From the NCBI GenBank assembly GCA_903907925.1, contig CAIVQB010000018.1, positions 27,871-91,870 on the forward strand: DNA of 64,000 nucleotides. The letters run 5' to 3'. Below are positions 16,336 to 25,767 of this stretch, one piece after another. Positions within the stretch are counted from its first letter, which is position 1, and the number at the start of each line of letters is the position of its first letter. The stretch is from an uncultured Verrucomicrobiota bacterium (lineage in GTDB: Bacteria > Verrucomicrobiota > Verrucomicrobiia > Limisphaerales > UBA9464). The notes below the pieces were generated by a model. That model was not told where the DNA came from. It saw only the letters and a program-made list of their open reading frames with translations, and ran no database searches. A program made the translations under genes and the position numbers.

Positions 16336-18495
16336 TCAGGACTTCGCGGCTTCCTTTTTCGCAGCGTCGGGAGTTGCGGTCTTGGCACTCTTGTAGTGCG
16401 AGGAGTAGTACCGGTTCTGGTAGTAGTGGTAGCTGTAGTAGTAGCTGTCCTTGCCCTCGAAATCGATGTCGTTGAGCACCAATCCGAGGAGGTGGATGCC
16501 GGCATCCTGAACCCGTTGAACCGAGCGCAACGCGTGTTCGCGGCGGATTTTGTTGAACTTGGTCACGAACATGATGCCGTCGCACATCGCGCCGACGACC
16601 AGGGGATCGGCGACGGCAGACACGGGCGGACAGTCAAGGACGACGCGATCGTAGCGGGTTCCGGCCTCTTCCAGAAATTGCATCATCCGCTTGGAGCTGA
16701 TGAGTTCGGAAGGATTACCCGGGGTGACACCGCAGCACACCACGTCGAGGTTGGGGACTTCGGTGGTGTGGACGATTTCGTCGATGCTGCGAACCCGTTC
16801 CGCGAGATAGGCGGAGAGGCCGATGGGGCTCTGGAGCTGGAACGCCTTGTGGACCGAGGGACGGCGAAGATCGGCGTCCACCAGCAGCGTGCGCAACCCG
16901 GTCTGGGCGGTGACGATGGCGAAGTTGGAGGCGACCAGTGATTTGCCTTCCGACGGAATAGTTGAAGTGATCGCGATGTTCCGGAGTTTGTCCGCGTTGC
17001 GGGCGAGTGACACGGCCGCCCGCAGCGTGCGGAAGCCTTCCGCCGCGCTGGACGTTGGATGGAGATGCGACTGGAGATCGCGTTCGACGACGCTCTGCGA
17101 CTTGATGTTGGGGATGTAGCCGAGGAACGGCAGGCGGAGATAGTTCTCCACGTCCTCCTGGCTCTTGATCGAGTCGTCGAGGAAGTTGACGAAGATGGCC
17201 AGGCCGAAGGCGATGGCGAGACCACCGAACACGCTGCCGGAAATCACCAGCGGCTTGTTGGGCTTGACCGGCTTGAGCGGCGTGGTGGCGCGGTCGATGA
17301 TGGACATGTTCTGCTGATGGTCCTTGGAGTTCATGTCGTACTCCTTGGTCTTTTGAAGGACCAACTGGTAGATGACCTCGGCGCGTTCCCGTTTGCGGCT
17401 GAGAATGTCGAACTGCGTCTTGGCTTCGTAAAGCTTGGACACCCGCTGTTCGGCCTCGGTGTAACGGCGGCTCGCGGCCTCTTCCTCGGCCTTGGCCGTG
17501 CGGGCACTGGAGAGGATGGAATCAAAGGCTCGTTGAGCCTCGAACCGGAGTTTGTTGCGGTCCGCCGCCAGCATCTCCTGCTGTTCCATGACCTTGGGGT
17601 GGCGGTCGCGATACTTGGATTTGAGGCCCTTCAGGACTGATTCCTCCTGGGCGACGCGGGACTTGAGTTCCTGAACGAGGCGATCCTGGCTGATGGTTCC
17701 GAAATCGGCGATTTCGTTCCCGGCCTTGACCCATCGATCCGCTTCATTGGCCTGCTGTTCCGCGGTGGCGGAACGCGCCCGGGTTAGATCGAGATCGGTG
17801 CGCGCCTGGCGGAGTCCAAAGGAGTCCACGTTGTCCTGTTGCTGGTGGTCGTCGACGAGGGAAACGATTCCCTTCGCAACGCGGAATTTCTGGAGGTCAT
17901 CAATGGCCCCCTGGAGATCGAGCTCCTGAGAGGCGGCTTCCTTTTTGAGCAAAATCAGGCCGTCGAAGGCCTTGGAGATTTTTCGATCCTGGTTCTGCGT
18001 CAGGAAGCTGTCGACCAGGGTGTTGGCGATTTCCTCGGCGCGTTTGGCGTTGGGATGCTCGACCCGGACCTCGACGAGGCGCGTCAGGCGGATGGGGACC
18101 ACTGTGATGTCCCTGGAGATGGCGAGGGCCTGGTCAACCTTCTTCTTGTAGCGCTCGTCCTCGTCCAGTTTCAGCTTCTGTTTGACGATCTCGATCAACG
18201 AACGCGAGAGCAGGTTCCGGTACTGCGTCTGCAGGTAGTCCGTATCCTTGGAATTGTATCCGACGGCGTCACGGACGCTCAGGATGCCGCTGGTTTCGGG
18301 GTCGATTTGGAGGCGGACGACCGCTTCATAGATGGGAGTCGCACGGAGTGCGTAGACGACGCCCAGAACCACGAAGAGGGAAAATAGGGCGACGATGAGC
18401 CAGCGACGTTCGAGGCAGACATGCCAGTAATGGCGCAGGGCGTTGACGTCGCGGTTCGATCCCGCGGATTCCTGAAGAGCTTGCTTTTGTTCCAT
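16336..18495 (-). CDS. Polysaccharide biosynthesis tyrosine autokinase / chain-length regulator (Wzc-like)
   Basis: 719 residues from the ATG at 18495, preceded by GAGGA; an upstream TTG would overlap the preceding gene. Membrane segment 1 (32-50) leads into a Wzz domain and a long coiled-coil periplasmic part (100-370); membrane segment 2 is at 417-437. The cytosolic BY-kinase domain has Walker A STIPSEGKS (511-519), Walker A' LLVDADLRRP and Walker B VVLDCPP (618-624). The C-terminus carries nine tyrosines between 685 and 701, the usual autophosphorylation cluster. It couples polymer length control to export with the adjacent Wza-like protein. The gene is ten bases after that gene. Confidence 0.93.
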   Translation of the reverse strand: MEQKQALQESAGSNRDVNALRHYWHVCLERRWLIVALFSLFVVLGVVYALRATPIYEAVVRLQIDPETSGILSVRDAVGYNSKDTDYLQTQYRNLLSRSLIEIVKQKLKLDEDERYKKKVDQALAISRDITVVPIRLTRLVEVRVEHPNAKRAEEIANTLVDSFLTQNQDRKISKAFDGLILLKKEAASQELDLQGAIDDLQKFRVAKGIVSLVDDHQQQDNVDSFGLRQARTDLDLTRARSATAEQQANEADRWVKAGNEIADFGTISQDRLVQELKSRVAQEESVLKGLKSKYRDRHPKVMEQQEMLAADRNKLRFEAQRAFDSILSSARTAKAEEEAASRRYTEAEQRVSKLYEAKTQFDILSRKRERAEVIYQLVLQKTKEYDMNSKDHQQNMSIIDRATTPLKPVKPNKPLVISGSVFGGLAIAFGLAIFVNFLDDSIKSQEDVENYLRLPFLGYIPNIKSQSVVERDLQSHLHPTSSAAEGFRTLRAAVSLARNADKLRNIAITSTIPSEGKSLVASNFAIVTAQTGLRTLLVDADLRRPSVHKAFQLQSPIGLSAYLAERVRSIDEIVHTTEVPNLDVVCCGVTPGNPSELISSKRMMQFLEEAGTRYDRVVLDCPPVSAVADPLVVGAMCDGIMFVTKFNKIRREHALRSVQRVQDAGIHLLGLVLNDIDFEGKDSYYYSYHYYQNRYYSSHYKSAKTATPDAAKKEAAKS

Positions 18496-18505
18496 AGTCC
18501 GGTCC

Positions 18506-19090
18506 TCAAAAAACGCGTTCGCCAACGGTTATCACGTCACCCGGTTCGACCACGATCTTCTTGCCGGCCTGGATGTTTTTCTGAAGTTCATCGTAGGTGT
18601 ATCGCTTCACCTCCCCGGTTTTGGCCCGGCGCAGCTTGATGTCGCTCTTTTTCGCGAGGCGGGTGAAGTCACCGGCTTGGGCGATGGCCTCGATCACGTC
18701 CACCGAATGATCGGGAGGAAGGGCAACTCTTCCCGGCCGGCCCACCTGGCCCGCGACACTGACATACTGCTCGTCGTACTTCTCGATCTCGACGATCACC
18801 TGCGGATTCACGAGATAATCCCGGTCCAGCAGCTCTTTGAGTTCCTTCTCCACCTCGGCGGTGGTTTTCCCGAGGACTTTGACGTCGCCGACGAAGAAAT
18901 AGTTGATCACGCCGTCCTCGGGGACGCGCCGCGGGGCGTCCATTTCTTTTTCACCCAGGACGTGGATCACCAACTGGTCTCCCACGCCGATCCTGCGGCC
19001 AGAGTCGGCCGCCTGGAGCGCGGCGGGCAGGATCAGAAATAGCATCCCCAGCGCCAACGTGAGGCGGTTCGTTTTCAGACGTTTTTTCAT
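18506..19090 (-). CDS. Polysaccharide export protein (Wza-like, PES plus SLBB domains)
   Basis: 194 residues with a signal peptide (LTLALGMLFLILPAALQA). RIGVGDQLVIHVLGE opens the polysaccharide export (Poly_export) domain, followed by an SLBB domain (YVSVAGQVGRPGRVALP to GDVITVGERVF). It is shorter than E. coli Wza, lacking the extra SLBB repeat and the C-terminal amphipathic helix, and no lipobox is seen, so the outer-membrane pore may be completed by the beta-barrel protein encoded next to it (3 bp away). It acts with the tyrosine autokinase downstream. Confidence 0.9.
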   Translation of the reverse strand: MKKRLKTNRLTLALGMLFLILPAALQAADSGRRIGVGDQLVIHVLGEKEMDAPRRVPEDGVINYFFVGDVKVLGKTTAEVEKELKELLDRDYLVNPQVIVEIEKYDEQYVSVAGQVGRPGRVALPPDHSVDVIEAIAQAGDFTRLAKKSDIKLRRAKTGEVKRYTYDELQKNIQAGKKIVVEPGDVITVGERVF

Positions 19091-19093
19091 GAG

Positions 19094-20503
19094 TTAAAAG
19101 CCGATAGCAATTCGAAAAGTGGCGCGATTGTCAACATAGTCAATAAAGGGATGGAGTGAGGCGACTCGCGGGTCCTTGAGTCGGGACGTGTATTGGTCGA
19201 AATCGTAGGAAATTGAGGCCGTGAGCCAGGGGCGCGGCTGGTAGCTCACTTGGATTCCGAAGCTGATGATCGTCTCGGAACGGGCGTAATCGCCGGAGAC
19301 CGAGGAATAGACGGCCCGCCCAATTTGATCGAAAAGAAGATTGCCGCGGGCGTCGGTGGCCAAAATTGGAACCGGGAGCTGGACCGAGCTGAACTCTCTC
19401 AGATAACCCGTGGTTCGTCCGGTCAAAATCCATTTACCGGTGGGACCCAACGACTCCTGAACCGTCAGGGTGAACGAGTCGGCCGAGAGGGATTGGGCTC
19501 CGTAGTTGCTGGAAACGTCGGTGCGGCGGGAATAATCGAGCGTCACGATGGTTTTCAGAGTGACGTTGTAGGTGATCGCCAGGTCGAAGACGGGTGAGAG
19601 GGTGGAATGAGTGTCCGCCAGGCCTGGAAAATCGCGAAATTCAAGTCCCGCCTTCACCGAACCCTCAATTTTCGGTGTGAATTCGCCCTTTGCGCCGATG
19701 TTGACCCCCATGAACTGCGAATGCGGCCCAACTTCCCTGACAGCGGAATTCCCGGCCACGGCTGTTTGGCCATACGATCCTTCCGTGGTCAGCGCCAGCT
19801 TCGCGGCCGGACTATAGGCGGCACCCACGGTCCCCATCAGGGTGTTGAAATCGAGAATGGCCGTCCCGGGATCATAGTCGACGTCCGTGTGGACCGCCGT
19901 GGCGTAGAGCGAAGTCTTGTCGGAAAGGTCGAGCCGAAAATTGTAGGTGTCGTCCCAAGTCCGGGCGTTGACCAACACGCCGAGAGCTCCATAGCCCGAC
20001 CCGCCTCCCAACAAACTGGAGAGGAAATTGAGCCGATCGTTTCCCCGGAAAGAAAAGGCCCCGGAATCGAAGATCGTGCCAATGGCCATATGGCTTTGAG
20101 TGGTGTTGTCAGACCGATGCTGCAGATACGTAACCTCGTCGAACTGGCCCGAGAGGTTGACCTTGTTTCCCGCGGGCGCGCCGTATTGTACCTGCAGCCC
20201 CGGCGTCACGGTGGTGATCAGGTCGCTCTCCTGTTGGCGCAGCACCACGTTGTTAGTCGTGATCGGTCCAAATTGGATGGTATTTCCCGAAATAATCAGC
20301 GGCCGGAAAATGCTGGGCAGGGTCACCGAGTCGTTTCCGTAGAACACGTTGTCGGTAAACGTGCTTTGCATCGACAGTTGTGGCCTGAAAACAAAGTCGT
20401 TCCAGGGAATTGCCAGGATATCGGCCGCTTCGAAGGCAGAGACACGCAGCGTCGCCGTGAACGCGCCTAAAATTCCAACGCATTTCAGCGATCGAAGGGG
20501 CAT
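19094..20503 (-). CDS. Outer-membrane beta-barrel protein of the exopolysaccharide locus
   Basis: 469 residues from the ATG at 20503, with a signal peptide-like start. After about residue 40 the sequence consists of alternating amphipathic strands rich in Tyr, Phe, Ser and Thr, and it ends in Phe (RIAIGF), the classic C-terminal signal of outer-membrane barrels. Such putative barrel proteins of the EpsL/BBP2 type often sit beside a Wza and a Wzc homologue lacking a Wza C-terminal pore and probably form the exit channel. It is the first gene of a three-gene unit ending at the terminator at 16286. Exact family is not recognised. Confidence 0.75.
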   Translation of the reverse strand: MPLRSLKCVGILGAFTATLRVSAFEAADILAIPWNDFVFRPQLSMQSTFTDNVFYGNDSVTLPSIFRPLIISGNTIQFGPITTNNVVLRQQESDLITTVTPGLQVQYGAPAGNKVNLSGQFDEVTYLQHRSDNTTQSHMAIGTIFDSGAFSFRGNDRLNFLSSLLGGGSGYGALGVLVNARTWDDTYNFRLDLSDKTSLYATAVHTDVDYDPGTAILDFNTLMGTVGAAYSPAAKLALTTEGSYGQTAVAGNSAVREVGPHSQFMGVNIGAKGEFTPKIEGSVKAGLEFRDFPGLADTHSTLSPVFDLAITYNVTLKTIVTLDYSRRTDVSSNYGAQSLSADSFTLTVQESLGPTGKWILTGRTTGYLREFSSVQLPVPILATDARGNLLFDQIGRAVYSSVSGDYARSETIISFGIQVSYQPRPWLTASISYDFDQYTSRLKDPRVASLHPFIDYVDNRATFRIAIGF

Positions 20504-21081
20504 CGGTGGCCGGAATCGACTCCCGGAATTCTGTGAAAATGAGGTCAACTTAATCAAAACAGCAATGGATCGCGCCCGCCGGCCGTTCAGCACGGGGCGG
20601 GACCGCCCATCCCGGACAACGATGCTGAAACAACGTTCAAAGACGTTCGGCCATTCTCAGGAAGACCTAGAACCAAGTAAATCTCAGAAATCATCGGATC
20701 CAGCTCCTCCTTCGCCAGCAAGTAGCGCACCAACCACTTGGTTGTCTTGTTCTTGGAACCGAGCGCCGCCCTCGCTGTCGCTCCGTCCCGTTGGCTTCGG
20801 CCCATGCGCCAATTTTTCTGTGTTGGCGTCCCGGCCAATCGTTCTATCCTCGCTCCATCGTCGCCGCTGTTATTTCCACAACCTGTTGTTGTCGAAATGG
20901 TTCCATATGAATCAATCCGCGGCTGTGTTCCTGACAACGGGTCCTGAGTGGGGATGGCGGATGCGGCGGCCATGGCCGGTTTCGCGAGGAGGCGTCACGT
21001 CCTCCCGCGGGTCGATGGCGGTCGTGGAATCCTTCCCCGGCGCAAGAACCCATTTCTGAGATACTTCTGAAAGAGAATTCA
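20504..21081. other. 578-bp intergenic region between divergent transcription units
   Basis: No gene can be supported here. On the minus strand a possible promoter (TTGATT at 20557-20552, 18-bp spacer, CAGAAT at 20533-20528) would serve the barrel/wza/wzc unit. A minus-strand open frame at 20587-20973 (128 codons) has no recognisable domain, so it is left uncalled. The last bases (GAAAGAG before 21082) give the KDG kinase a plausible ribosome binding site. Confidence 0.4.
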
Positions 21082-22164
21082 ATGAAGCATGGTCTGAATA
21101 TCCGCCCGCAGGGTGCCCTGGACTTCGTGTCCCTCGGCGCGCTGGTTCACCGTCTGGATCCCGGCATCATCCCATTCCGGAAGGCCACCCAGTGCCAGAT
21201 CCATGTGAGCGGCGGCGAGTTCAACGTGGCCGCCAACCTCGCCGATTGCTTCCGCCGACCGACGGGGATTGTGTCGGCGATGGTGAATTATCCGATCGGC
21301 GAACTGATCGCCGAACGGGTCCGCGCCATGGGTGTAAAACCGTTCTACAAGCGCTTCGAGCATGACGGTGTCACCGGACCCAACATGGCCACGGTCTACA
21401 GCGACCAGGGCAAGGGCGTCCGTGCCCCGGTGGTGTTCTACAACCGTTGCAACGAGGCGGCCGGTCTGCTCAAGCCGGGCGATTTCAACTGGAACGAAAT
21501 CTTCGGCGGCGGCGTCCGCTGGTTCCACAGCGGTGGCATTTTCGCCGCGTTGTCCCCGACCACGCCGGAGTTGATCATCGAGGGCATGAAGGCCGCCAAG
21601 GCCGCCGGAGCCATCACCTCCTTCGATCTCAATTTCCGCGCCAAGCTGTGGAAGGTCTTCGGCGGCCAGGACCGCGCGGTTTCAACGCTCCGCCGCATCA
21701 TGGACCACGTCGATGTCATCATCGGCAACGAGGAGGATCTTCAGAAGGGTCTCGGTGTCGCCGGACCCGAGGTGGCCTCGTCCTCCAAGCTCGATACCGC
21801 CACCTTCTTCGGGATGATCGAACGGGTGGTCCAGCAGCATCCCAACGTCAAGGCGGTCGCGACCACGCTGCGGGAAGTCCACACCACCAACCGACACAGT
21901 TGGAGCGCGGTGGCCTGGATCAACGGACAGAGTTTCACGGCACCCACCGCCGAACTTGACGTGCTCGATCGCGTCGGCGGCGGTGACGGATTTGCCGCGG
22001 GTTTCATCCACGGCCTGCTGGCCGGCGAGACAGGCGAGATGGCGGTCCGACTCGGATGGGCCCACGGCGCCCTGCTGACCACCTTCCCCGGAGATACGAC
22101 GATGGCCACCGAGGATGAGGTCCGCGCCTTCGCTCAGGGCGGATCCGCCCGGATTCAGCGCTGA
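21082..22164 (+). CDS. kdgK: PfkB-family sugar kinase, probably 2-keto-3-deoxygluconate kinase
   Basis: 360 residues. SGGEFNVAANLA (about 43-54) is the PfkB N-terminal substrate signature; SFDLNFRAKLW and the catalytic block DRVGGGDGFAAGF (general base Asp in GGGD) complete the ribokinase fold. The F-D-x-N-x-R segment and overall length resemble 2-dehydro-3-deoxygluconokinases, which phosphorylate KDG in hexuronate breakdown. It is encoded on the opposite strand to the flanking exopolysaccharide genes and has its own terminator, so it is likely an independent unit. Ribokinase or fructokinase activity cannot be excluded. Confidence 0.75.
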   Translation: MKHGLNIRPQGALDFVSLGALVHRLDPGIIPFRKATQCQIHVSGGEFNVAANLADCFRRPTGIVSAMVNYPIGELIAERVRAMGVKPFYKRFEHDGVTGPNMATVYSDQGKGVRAPVVFYNRCNEAAGLLKPGDFNWNEIFGGGVRWFHSGGIFAALSPTTPELIIEGMKAAKAAGAITSFDLNFRAKLWKVFGGQDRAVSTLRRIMDHVDVIIGNEEDLQKGLGVAGPEVASSSKLDTATFFGMIERVVQQHPNVKAVATTLREVHTTNRHSWSAVAWINGQSFTAPTAELDVLDRVGGGDGFAAGFIHGLLAGETGEMAVRLGWAHGALLTTFPGDTTMATEDEVRAFAQGGSARIQR

Positions 22165-22213
22165 TCAGAATCCCAACCGGATCTTTCCGAATTCTCGGTC
22201 GGGCTCTCATTTT

Positions 22214-22250
22214 CCCGTGCCGGCCGATTGGCGGGCACGGGATTCTCTTT
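22214..22250 (+). terminator. Intrinsic terminator after the KDG kinase
   Basis: An 8-bp GC-rich stem (CCCGTGCC, 22214-22221, with GGCACGGG, 22234-22241) is followed by ATTCTCTTTT. It lies 50 bp past the kinase stop and before the convergent gene. Confidence 0.75.
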
Positions 22251-22267
22251 TCCAGAACCGTTTCGGA

Positions 22268-23182
22268 TCAGAGGGTTTCGAGAAGTCCGGTCTCCACGTT
22301 GACCACCGGCATTCCTCTCAAGACCTTCAGCCGATCGTCGCCGGCCAGGAATGTCGGGTTGCCCTGTTGATCGCGGCTCTGGCGTTCCTTGGAGGGGAAA
22401 AACACCTGTTCGGGTGTCACCACCTCCAGCCGGTCGTTGAGCAGGTCGTTCCGGACGAAGAAGGCGTTGACGAGATTGATTCCGACCAGCGAATACCCAC
22501 GGCGGGCGGCCAGATGGGTCAAGGCGGCAAGCGAGGCACCATAGTAGAGGTTGGAGTAGTGCCGGGCCGTTCGTTGAAAATCCGCGGCATAGGGCACCGA
22601 GATTTTCCGGCAGGGTCCGAACACGGTGTTGAACTCGCAGACCAGGATTCGGGGGCGGAATCCGGTGATCGCCTCCAGCACGTGGTAGTCATTGCCGTCG
22701 ATGTCCACCGACAGGATCCCGAGATCTTCGTCAAAGCCGCTTTCGGCCAGCAAGGCGTTGATGTTTTCGCGGGTGATGAAGGCAGTCCGCGCGATGAGTT
22801 CATGCTTCCAGAAGAAATGCGATTTTCGCAACCGGTTCAGCTTCTCGGCCGAGCCGTCGATGACGAATCCACTCCAGTCGTCCTTCACCATCAGAAACCG
22901 GCAATTCGACTCGAAGAAATTCTCCACGCCGAACTCGATGAAGGTGTGGTTTCGGATCTCCACCACCCGGGTGAGATACTGGATGATTCCGTCCTCACCC
23001 CATTGGGAAAAGACTTTGAACTCATGGTCCCGTAGCCGCCGTGAGGACTCGCCCTTGTGGAGTTCGGCAAGGATGAGCCCCTGGCTCAATTTGATCTCGT
23101 CCAGGGTCACGTTGAGCTTGAAGAGGGTCGACAGGGTCTCGCGGATCTTGTGAAGCAGGATGTGCAGTGGCGGAATCGACAT
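22268..23182 (-). CDS. FkbM-like methyltransferase-fold protein
   Basis: 304 residues. The N-terminal 40 residues are helical; after SQWGEDGIIQYL and FIEFGVEN comes a methyltransferase-like core with LGILSVDIDGNDYHVLEAI, resembling the D-[VI]-[DE]-G-x-[DE] helix of FkbM-family enzymes. The motif I position (usually VDVGANxG) reads IEFGVEN, so SAM binding is not certain. It is the promoter-distal gene of the exopolysaccharide operon, next to a clearer FkbM methyltransferase. It probably modifies a sugar of the polymer, but the reaction is unknown. Confidence 0.65.
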   Translation of the reverse strand: MSIPPLHILLHKIRETLSTLFKLNVTLDEIKLSQGLILAELHKGESSRRLRDHEFKVFSQWGEDGIIQYLTRVVEIRNHTFIEFGVENFFESNCRFLMVKDDWSGFVIDGSAEKLNRLRKSHFFWKHELIARTAFITRENINALLAESGFDEDLGILSVDIDGNDYHVLEAITGFRPRILVCEFNTVFGPCRKISVPYAADFQRTARHYSNLYYGASLAALTHLAARRGYSLVGINLVNAFFVRNDLLNDRLEVVTPEQVFFPSKERQSRDQQGNPTFLAGDDRLKVLRGMPVVNVETGLLETL

Positions 23183-23242
23183 GGGACGAGGCGTGACGTT
23201 GGTGGACGAAGCGAAAGGGTCGGGAAGAACGCGAATCGTGGC

Positions 23243-24172
23243 TCAACAGCAGTCGCCGTCGGGAAGGCGGTTTAAAAAAGCCTCCTCCGATTCAAGAAAA
23301 CGCGCGGCGGAGTCCGTTCGTGAAACCGGGAATACCATCAGGTCGAAATAGAAAAAGCTCAGGACCCGCGCGTAGCGGATGAGCGTGCGAAGCAGATCGG
23401 TCTCCGAGAGTTGGGTGCTTAGCAGCAGCACGCCCTGGTTGTCGTAGACCAGAAGCGGTCCGTAGCCGGCCTTGCGCAGTCCTGGAAGAACCGATTCGAA
23501 ATCCTGCCCCGCCTTCCGCCACAAGCTGGGGTGGAATTCGAAGAGAACCACCGGATTGTCGTTCTCGAGCATGCGGCGGCCACCGGCGAGGACTCGGCCG
23601 TCAAATCCCTCCGCGTCCACCTTGATGACTCCGACCGGGGTTGCCGATGAGTGGCGTTCGAGAACCGAGTCCAGCGTTTCAAATTGGACTGCACGACCCT
23701 CTCCCGGAACCAGTCGGTTGGTGGCGTTGGAGGGGATCTCCGCCACCTGTACTGCGGCTGCCTGGCCCGAGAGGTAGTTCTCAGCAAGGTGCACACCGGA
23801 CATTCCGGCCACGTTCCGTTTTAGTAGCGTGTCGAATGGAGGATAACCCTCAACCAACAGAATGGAATCGCCGGGACCGGGTTCGGCGAGGACCGCCCAA
23901 TCACCGACGTTGGCACCCACGTCTACGTACCGGAGGCGTCCCTGCTCGGAGCGCACGAAACGGCAGAGCCGGCGCAGATTCGAGTTGTACGTCTCAAAAT
24001 CGGCAGTATGGATCGCAAGATCGCTGCTGAACGGCACCTCCAGGGTTCGTCCGAAGTACTCGATGCGGACCGTCGGATTGCCGAGGCGCAACATCACCTT
24101 TCGAAGGAGTCGGAAGCCCTTTCGACGGACACGTCCGCCGCGCAGACACTGGTCGGAGACCCACTGGAACAT
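23243..24172 (-). CDS. FkbM family methyltransferase
   Basis: 309 residues. The SAM-binding motif VDVGANVGDW (about 82-91) and the FkbM signature GVIKVDAEGFDGRVLAGGRRML (about 182-203) are intact, and VVLFEFHP follows. Family members O-methylate sugars or polyketides; within a Wzx/Wzy locus a role in capping or decorating the polysaccharide is likely. It lies 30 bp after the flippase gene and 60 bp before the second FkbM-like gene, in one operon. Confidence 0.85.
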   Translation of the reverse strand: MFQWVSDQCLRGGRVRRKGFRLLRKVMLRLGNPTVRIEYFGRTLEVPFSSDLAIHTADFETYNSNLRRLCRFVRSEQGRLRYVDVGANVGDWAVLAEPGPGDSILLVEGYPPFDTLLKRNVAGMSGVHLAENYLSGQAAAVQVAEIPSNATNRLVPGEGRAVQFETLDSVLERHSSATPVGVIKVDAEGFDGRVLAGGRRMLENDNPVVLFEFHPSLWRKAGQDFESVLPGLRKAGYGPLLVYDNQGVLLLSTQLSETDLLRTLIRYARVLSFFYFDLMVFPVSRTDSAARFLESEEAFLNRLPDGDCC

Positions 24173-24202
24173 AGCGATGCGGGAAAACCTGGGTTGGAGG
24201 GA

Positions 24203-25612
24203 TTAAATGCCCGAGGGCGGACGGGGATCGGCATGGAAGGAGTGGGGGAGTTCCATCCGGCGGATCTGCCGGGGCACGACCACGAGACAGGGAAGGACGA
24301 CAACAAGCACGTAGGACAGGGTTGTCGCCCAGACGATTCCTGTTAAGCCGAATCGCGTTCCCAGCGCCAGTTTTGCCGGAACCGAGCATCCCGCCAGGAG
24401 CAACGAGAAGATCAGTTGGGAGCGGAGCAGGGAGGCGGAATTCCAGAAGACCGCGACCGTCGCGCCGAGGGCGGCCAGCATGTTCCACAGGGCCAGCGCC
24501 CACAACAGCGGGTGGGACACGTTCACCGGAGTTCCGACCCAGAGCTGGATCAGGCGGTCACTGGCGAGCAACAGCAGGGTGGCGGAGGCGACTCCGAGGA
24601 GGATGGAAACGGCCATGGATCCCAACAGCAGCCGCTTCACCCAGCGGAATTCCCCCAGAGTGATGGCCTCGGCGTAGGCGGGCCAGAGGGGTGCGATGCA
24701 GAGCAACTGGATGGATTGAATCACCGCGAAGGGGCGGAGATGGTAGGAGAAGTAGGTGACCGCAGCCGTCCCTTGAATCCGCGCGATGATCAGGTTGTCG
24801 ATTTGAAAATTCGCCACCTGAAGAAGATTCAGCGCGAGGAAAATGGCTCCGGTTCTGAGCATGAGCTCGCCGTGCGAACGCCGGACATCGGCGCGCGCGG
24901 GTAGAAGCCAGCGCCGCCGGGTGGCAAAGAGGTGGATGGCGTTGGCGATCGCCCCCAGCAACGGCGGTCCCTGGAGGGTCATCAACAGGACGGGCAGGGG
25001 GGCCCGCGCATGGGCCGCCATCGCCAGCAGACCCAATGAAAGCAGTCCCGATCCCACCAGAAACCAGGAGGTCACATGGCTTTCCTGGAAGGCCAGCCGG
25101 ACCCTTTCGATCAGCGTGAACGGCACCGAAAGGCTGAAGATCAGCACGGCAATCATAAGCGTCTCCCGGGCTTCCGCGCCTTCCTTGAGTTTCAGAAACC
25201 ATCCCAGATCAATCGTCCAGGCCAGGGCACTCAGGACGACCAGGGCGATCCCGCCGACGGCGGCGAGAAAGAAGGCCGCCGAGGAAAAAAGACGCCGGCA
25301 CTCGACCTGATCCCCGCGCACCGCGGCACGGGTGAGATGGGTGATGAGGGCGTTGCCGATGCCCAGGTCGGCCCAGGTCAGACCGGTGATCAGGGAAGAA
25401 ATTGTAATCCACGTGCCCTGTCGTTCCTCGTTGAGATAAGGATGGGTCCATCGGATCGTCACCAGCAGCAGGACGGCGGCGATGACCTTGGCCACCAACT
25501 GGCTTCCTGCGGAGAGCGCCACCCGGGCCATGCGACCCGTTCCACCCGGCGACGTGCCGGTTCCCGAGGTCCCGATGACCGAACGGAGTTTTTCCAACAG
25601 CGGGACAATCAT
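24203..25612 (-). CDS. Polysaccharide flippase (Wzx/RfbX-like, MVF superfamily)
   Basis: 469 residues with about 12-14 predicted membrane segments spread through the protein, beginning at VALSAGSQLVAKVIAAVLLLVTI. The layout, GTWITISSLITGLTWADLGIGNAL near the N-terminus and the paired C-terminal helices, is typical of oligosaccharide flippases that move undecaprenyl-linked repeat units across the inner membrane. With the Wzy-like polymerase (27442) and the Wzc/Wza pair it makes a complete Wzx/Wzy-dependent pathway. Confidence 0.88.
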   Translation of the reverse strand: MIVPLLEKLRSVIGTSGTGTSPGGTGRMARVALSAGSQLVAKVIAAVLLLVTIRWTHPYLNEERQGTWITISSLITGLTWADLGIGNALITHLTRAAVRGDQVECRRLFSSAAFFLAAVGGIALVVLSALAWTIDLGWFLKLKEGAEARETLMIAVLIFSLSVPFTLIERVRLAFQESHVTSWFLVGSGLLSLGLLAMAAHARAPLPVLLMTLQGPPLLGAIANAIHLFATRRRWLLPARADVRRSHGELMLRTGAIFLALNLLQVANFQIDNLIIARIQGTAAVTYFSYHLRPFAVIQSIQLLCIAPLWPAYAEAITLGEFRWVKRLLLGSMAVSILLGVASATLLLLASDRLIQLWVGTPVNVSHPLLWALALWNMLAALGATVAVFWNSASLLRSQLIFSLLLAGCSVPAKLALGTRFGLTGIVWATTLSYVLVVVLPCLVVVPRQIRRMELPHSFHADPRPPSGI

Positions 25613-25767
25613 TGTTGGCGGACGCCGGACTCCGGCGAATCCCGGTGCCGGGGACTTGTTTCTCCAGCCGACCGCGGCGACATCACGCCGATTCCCCGGG
25701 CTGGGTGGAATCCATGGAAAGGGCGCATTCGAGTGGTCGGATGCGCCCCGGCGGGAACCCCCCGGGC

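Noticed and set aside
20587..20973. Minus-strand frame of 128 codons in the intergenic region
   Set aside because: No domain, no ribosome binding site, composition unlike neighbours; possible gene remnant but not supportable.
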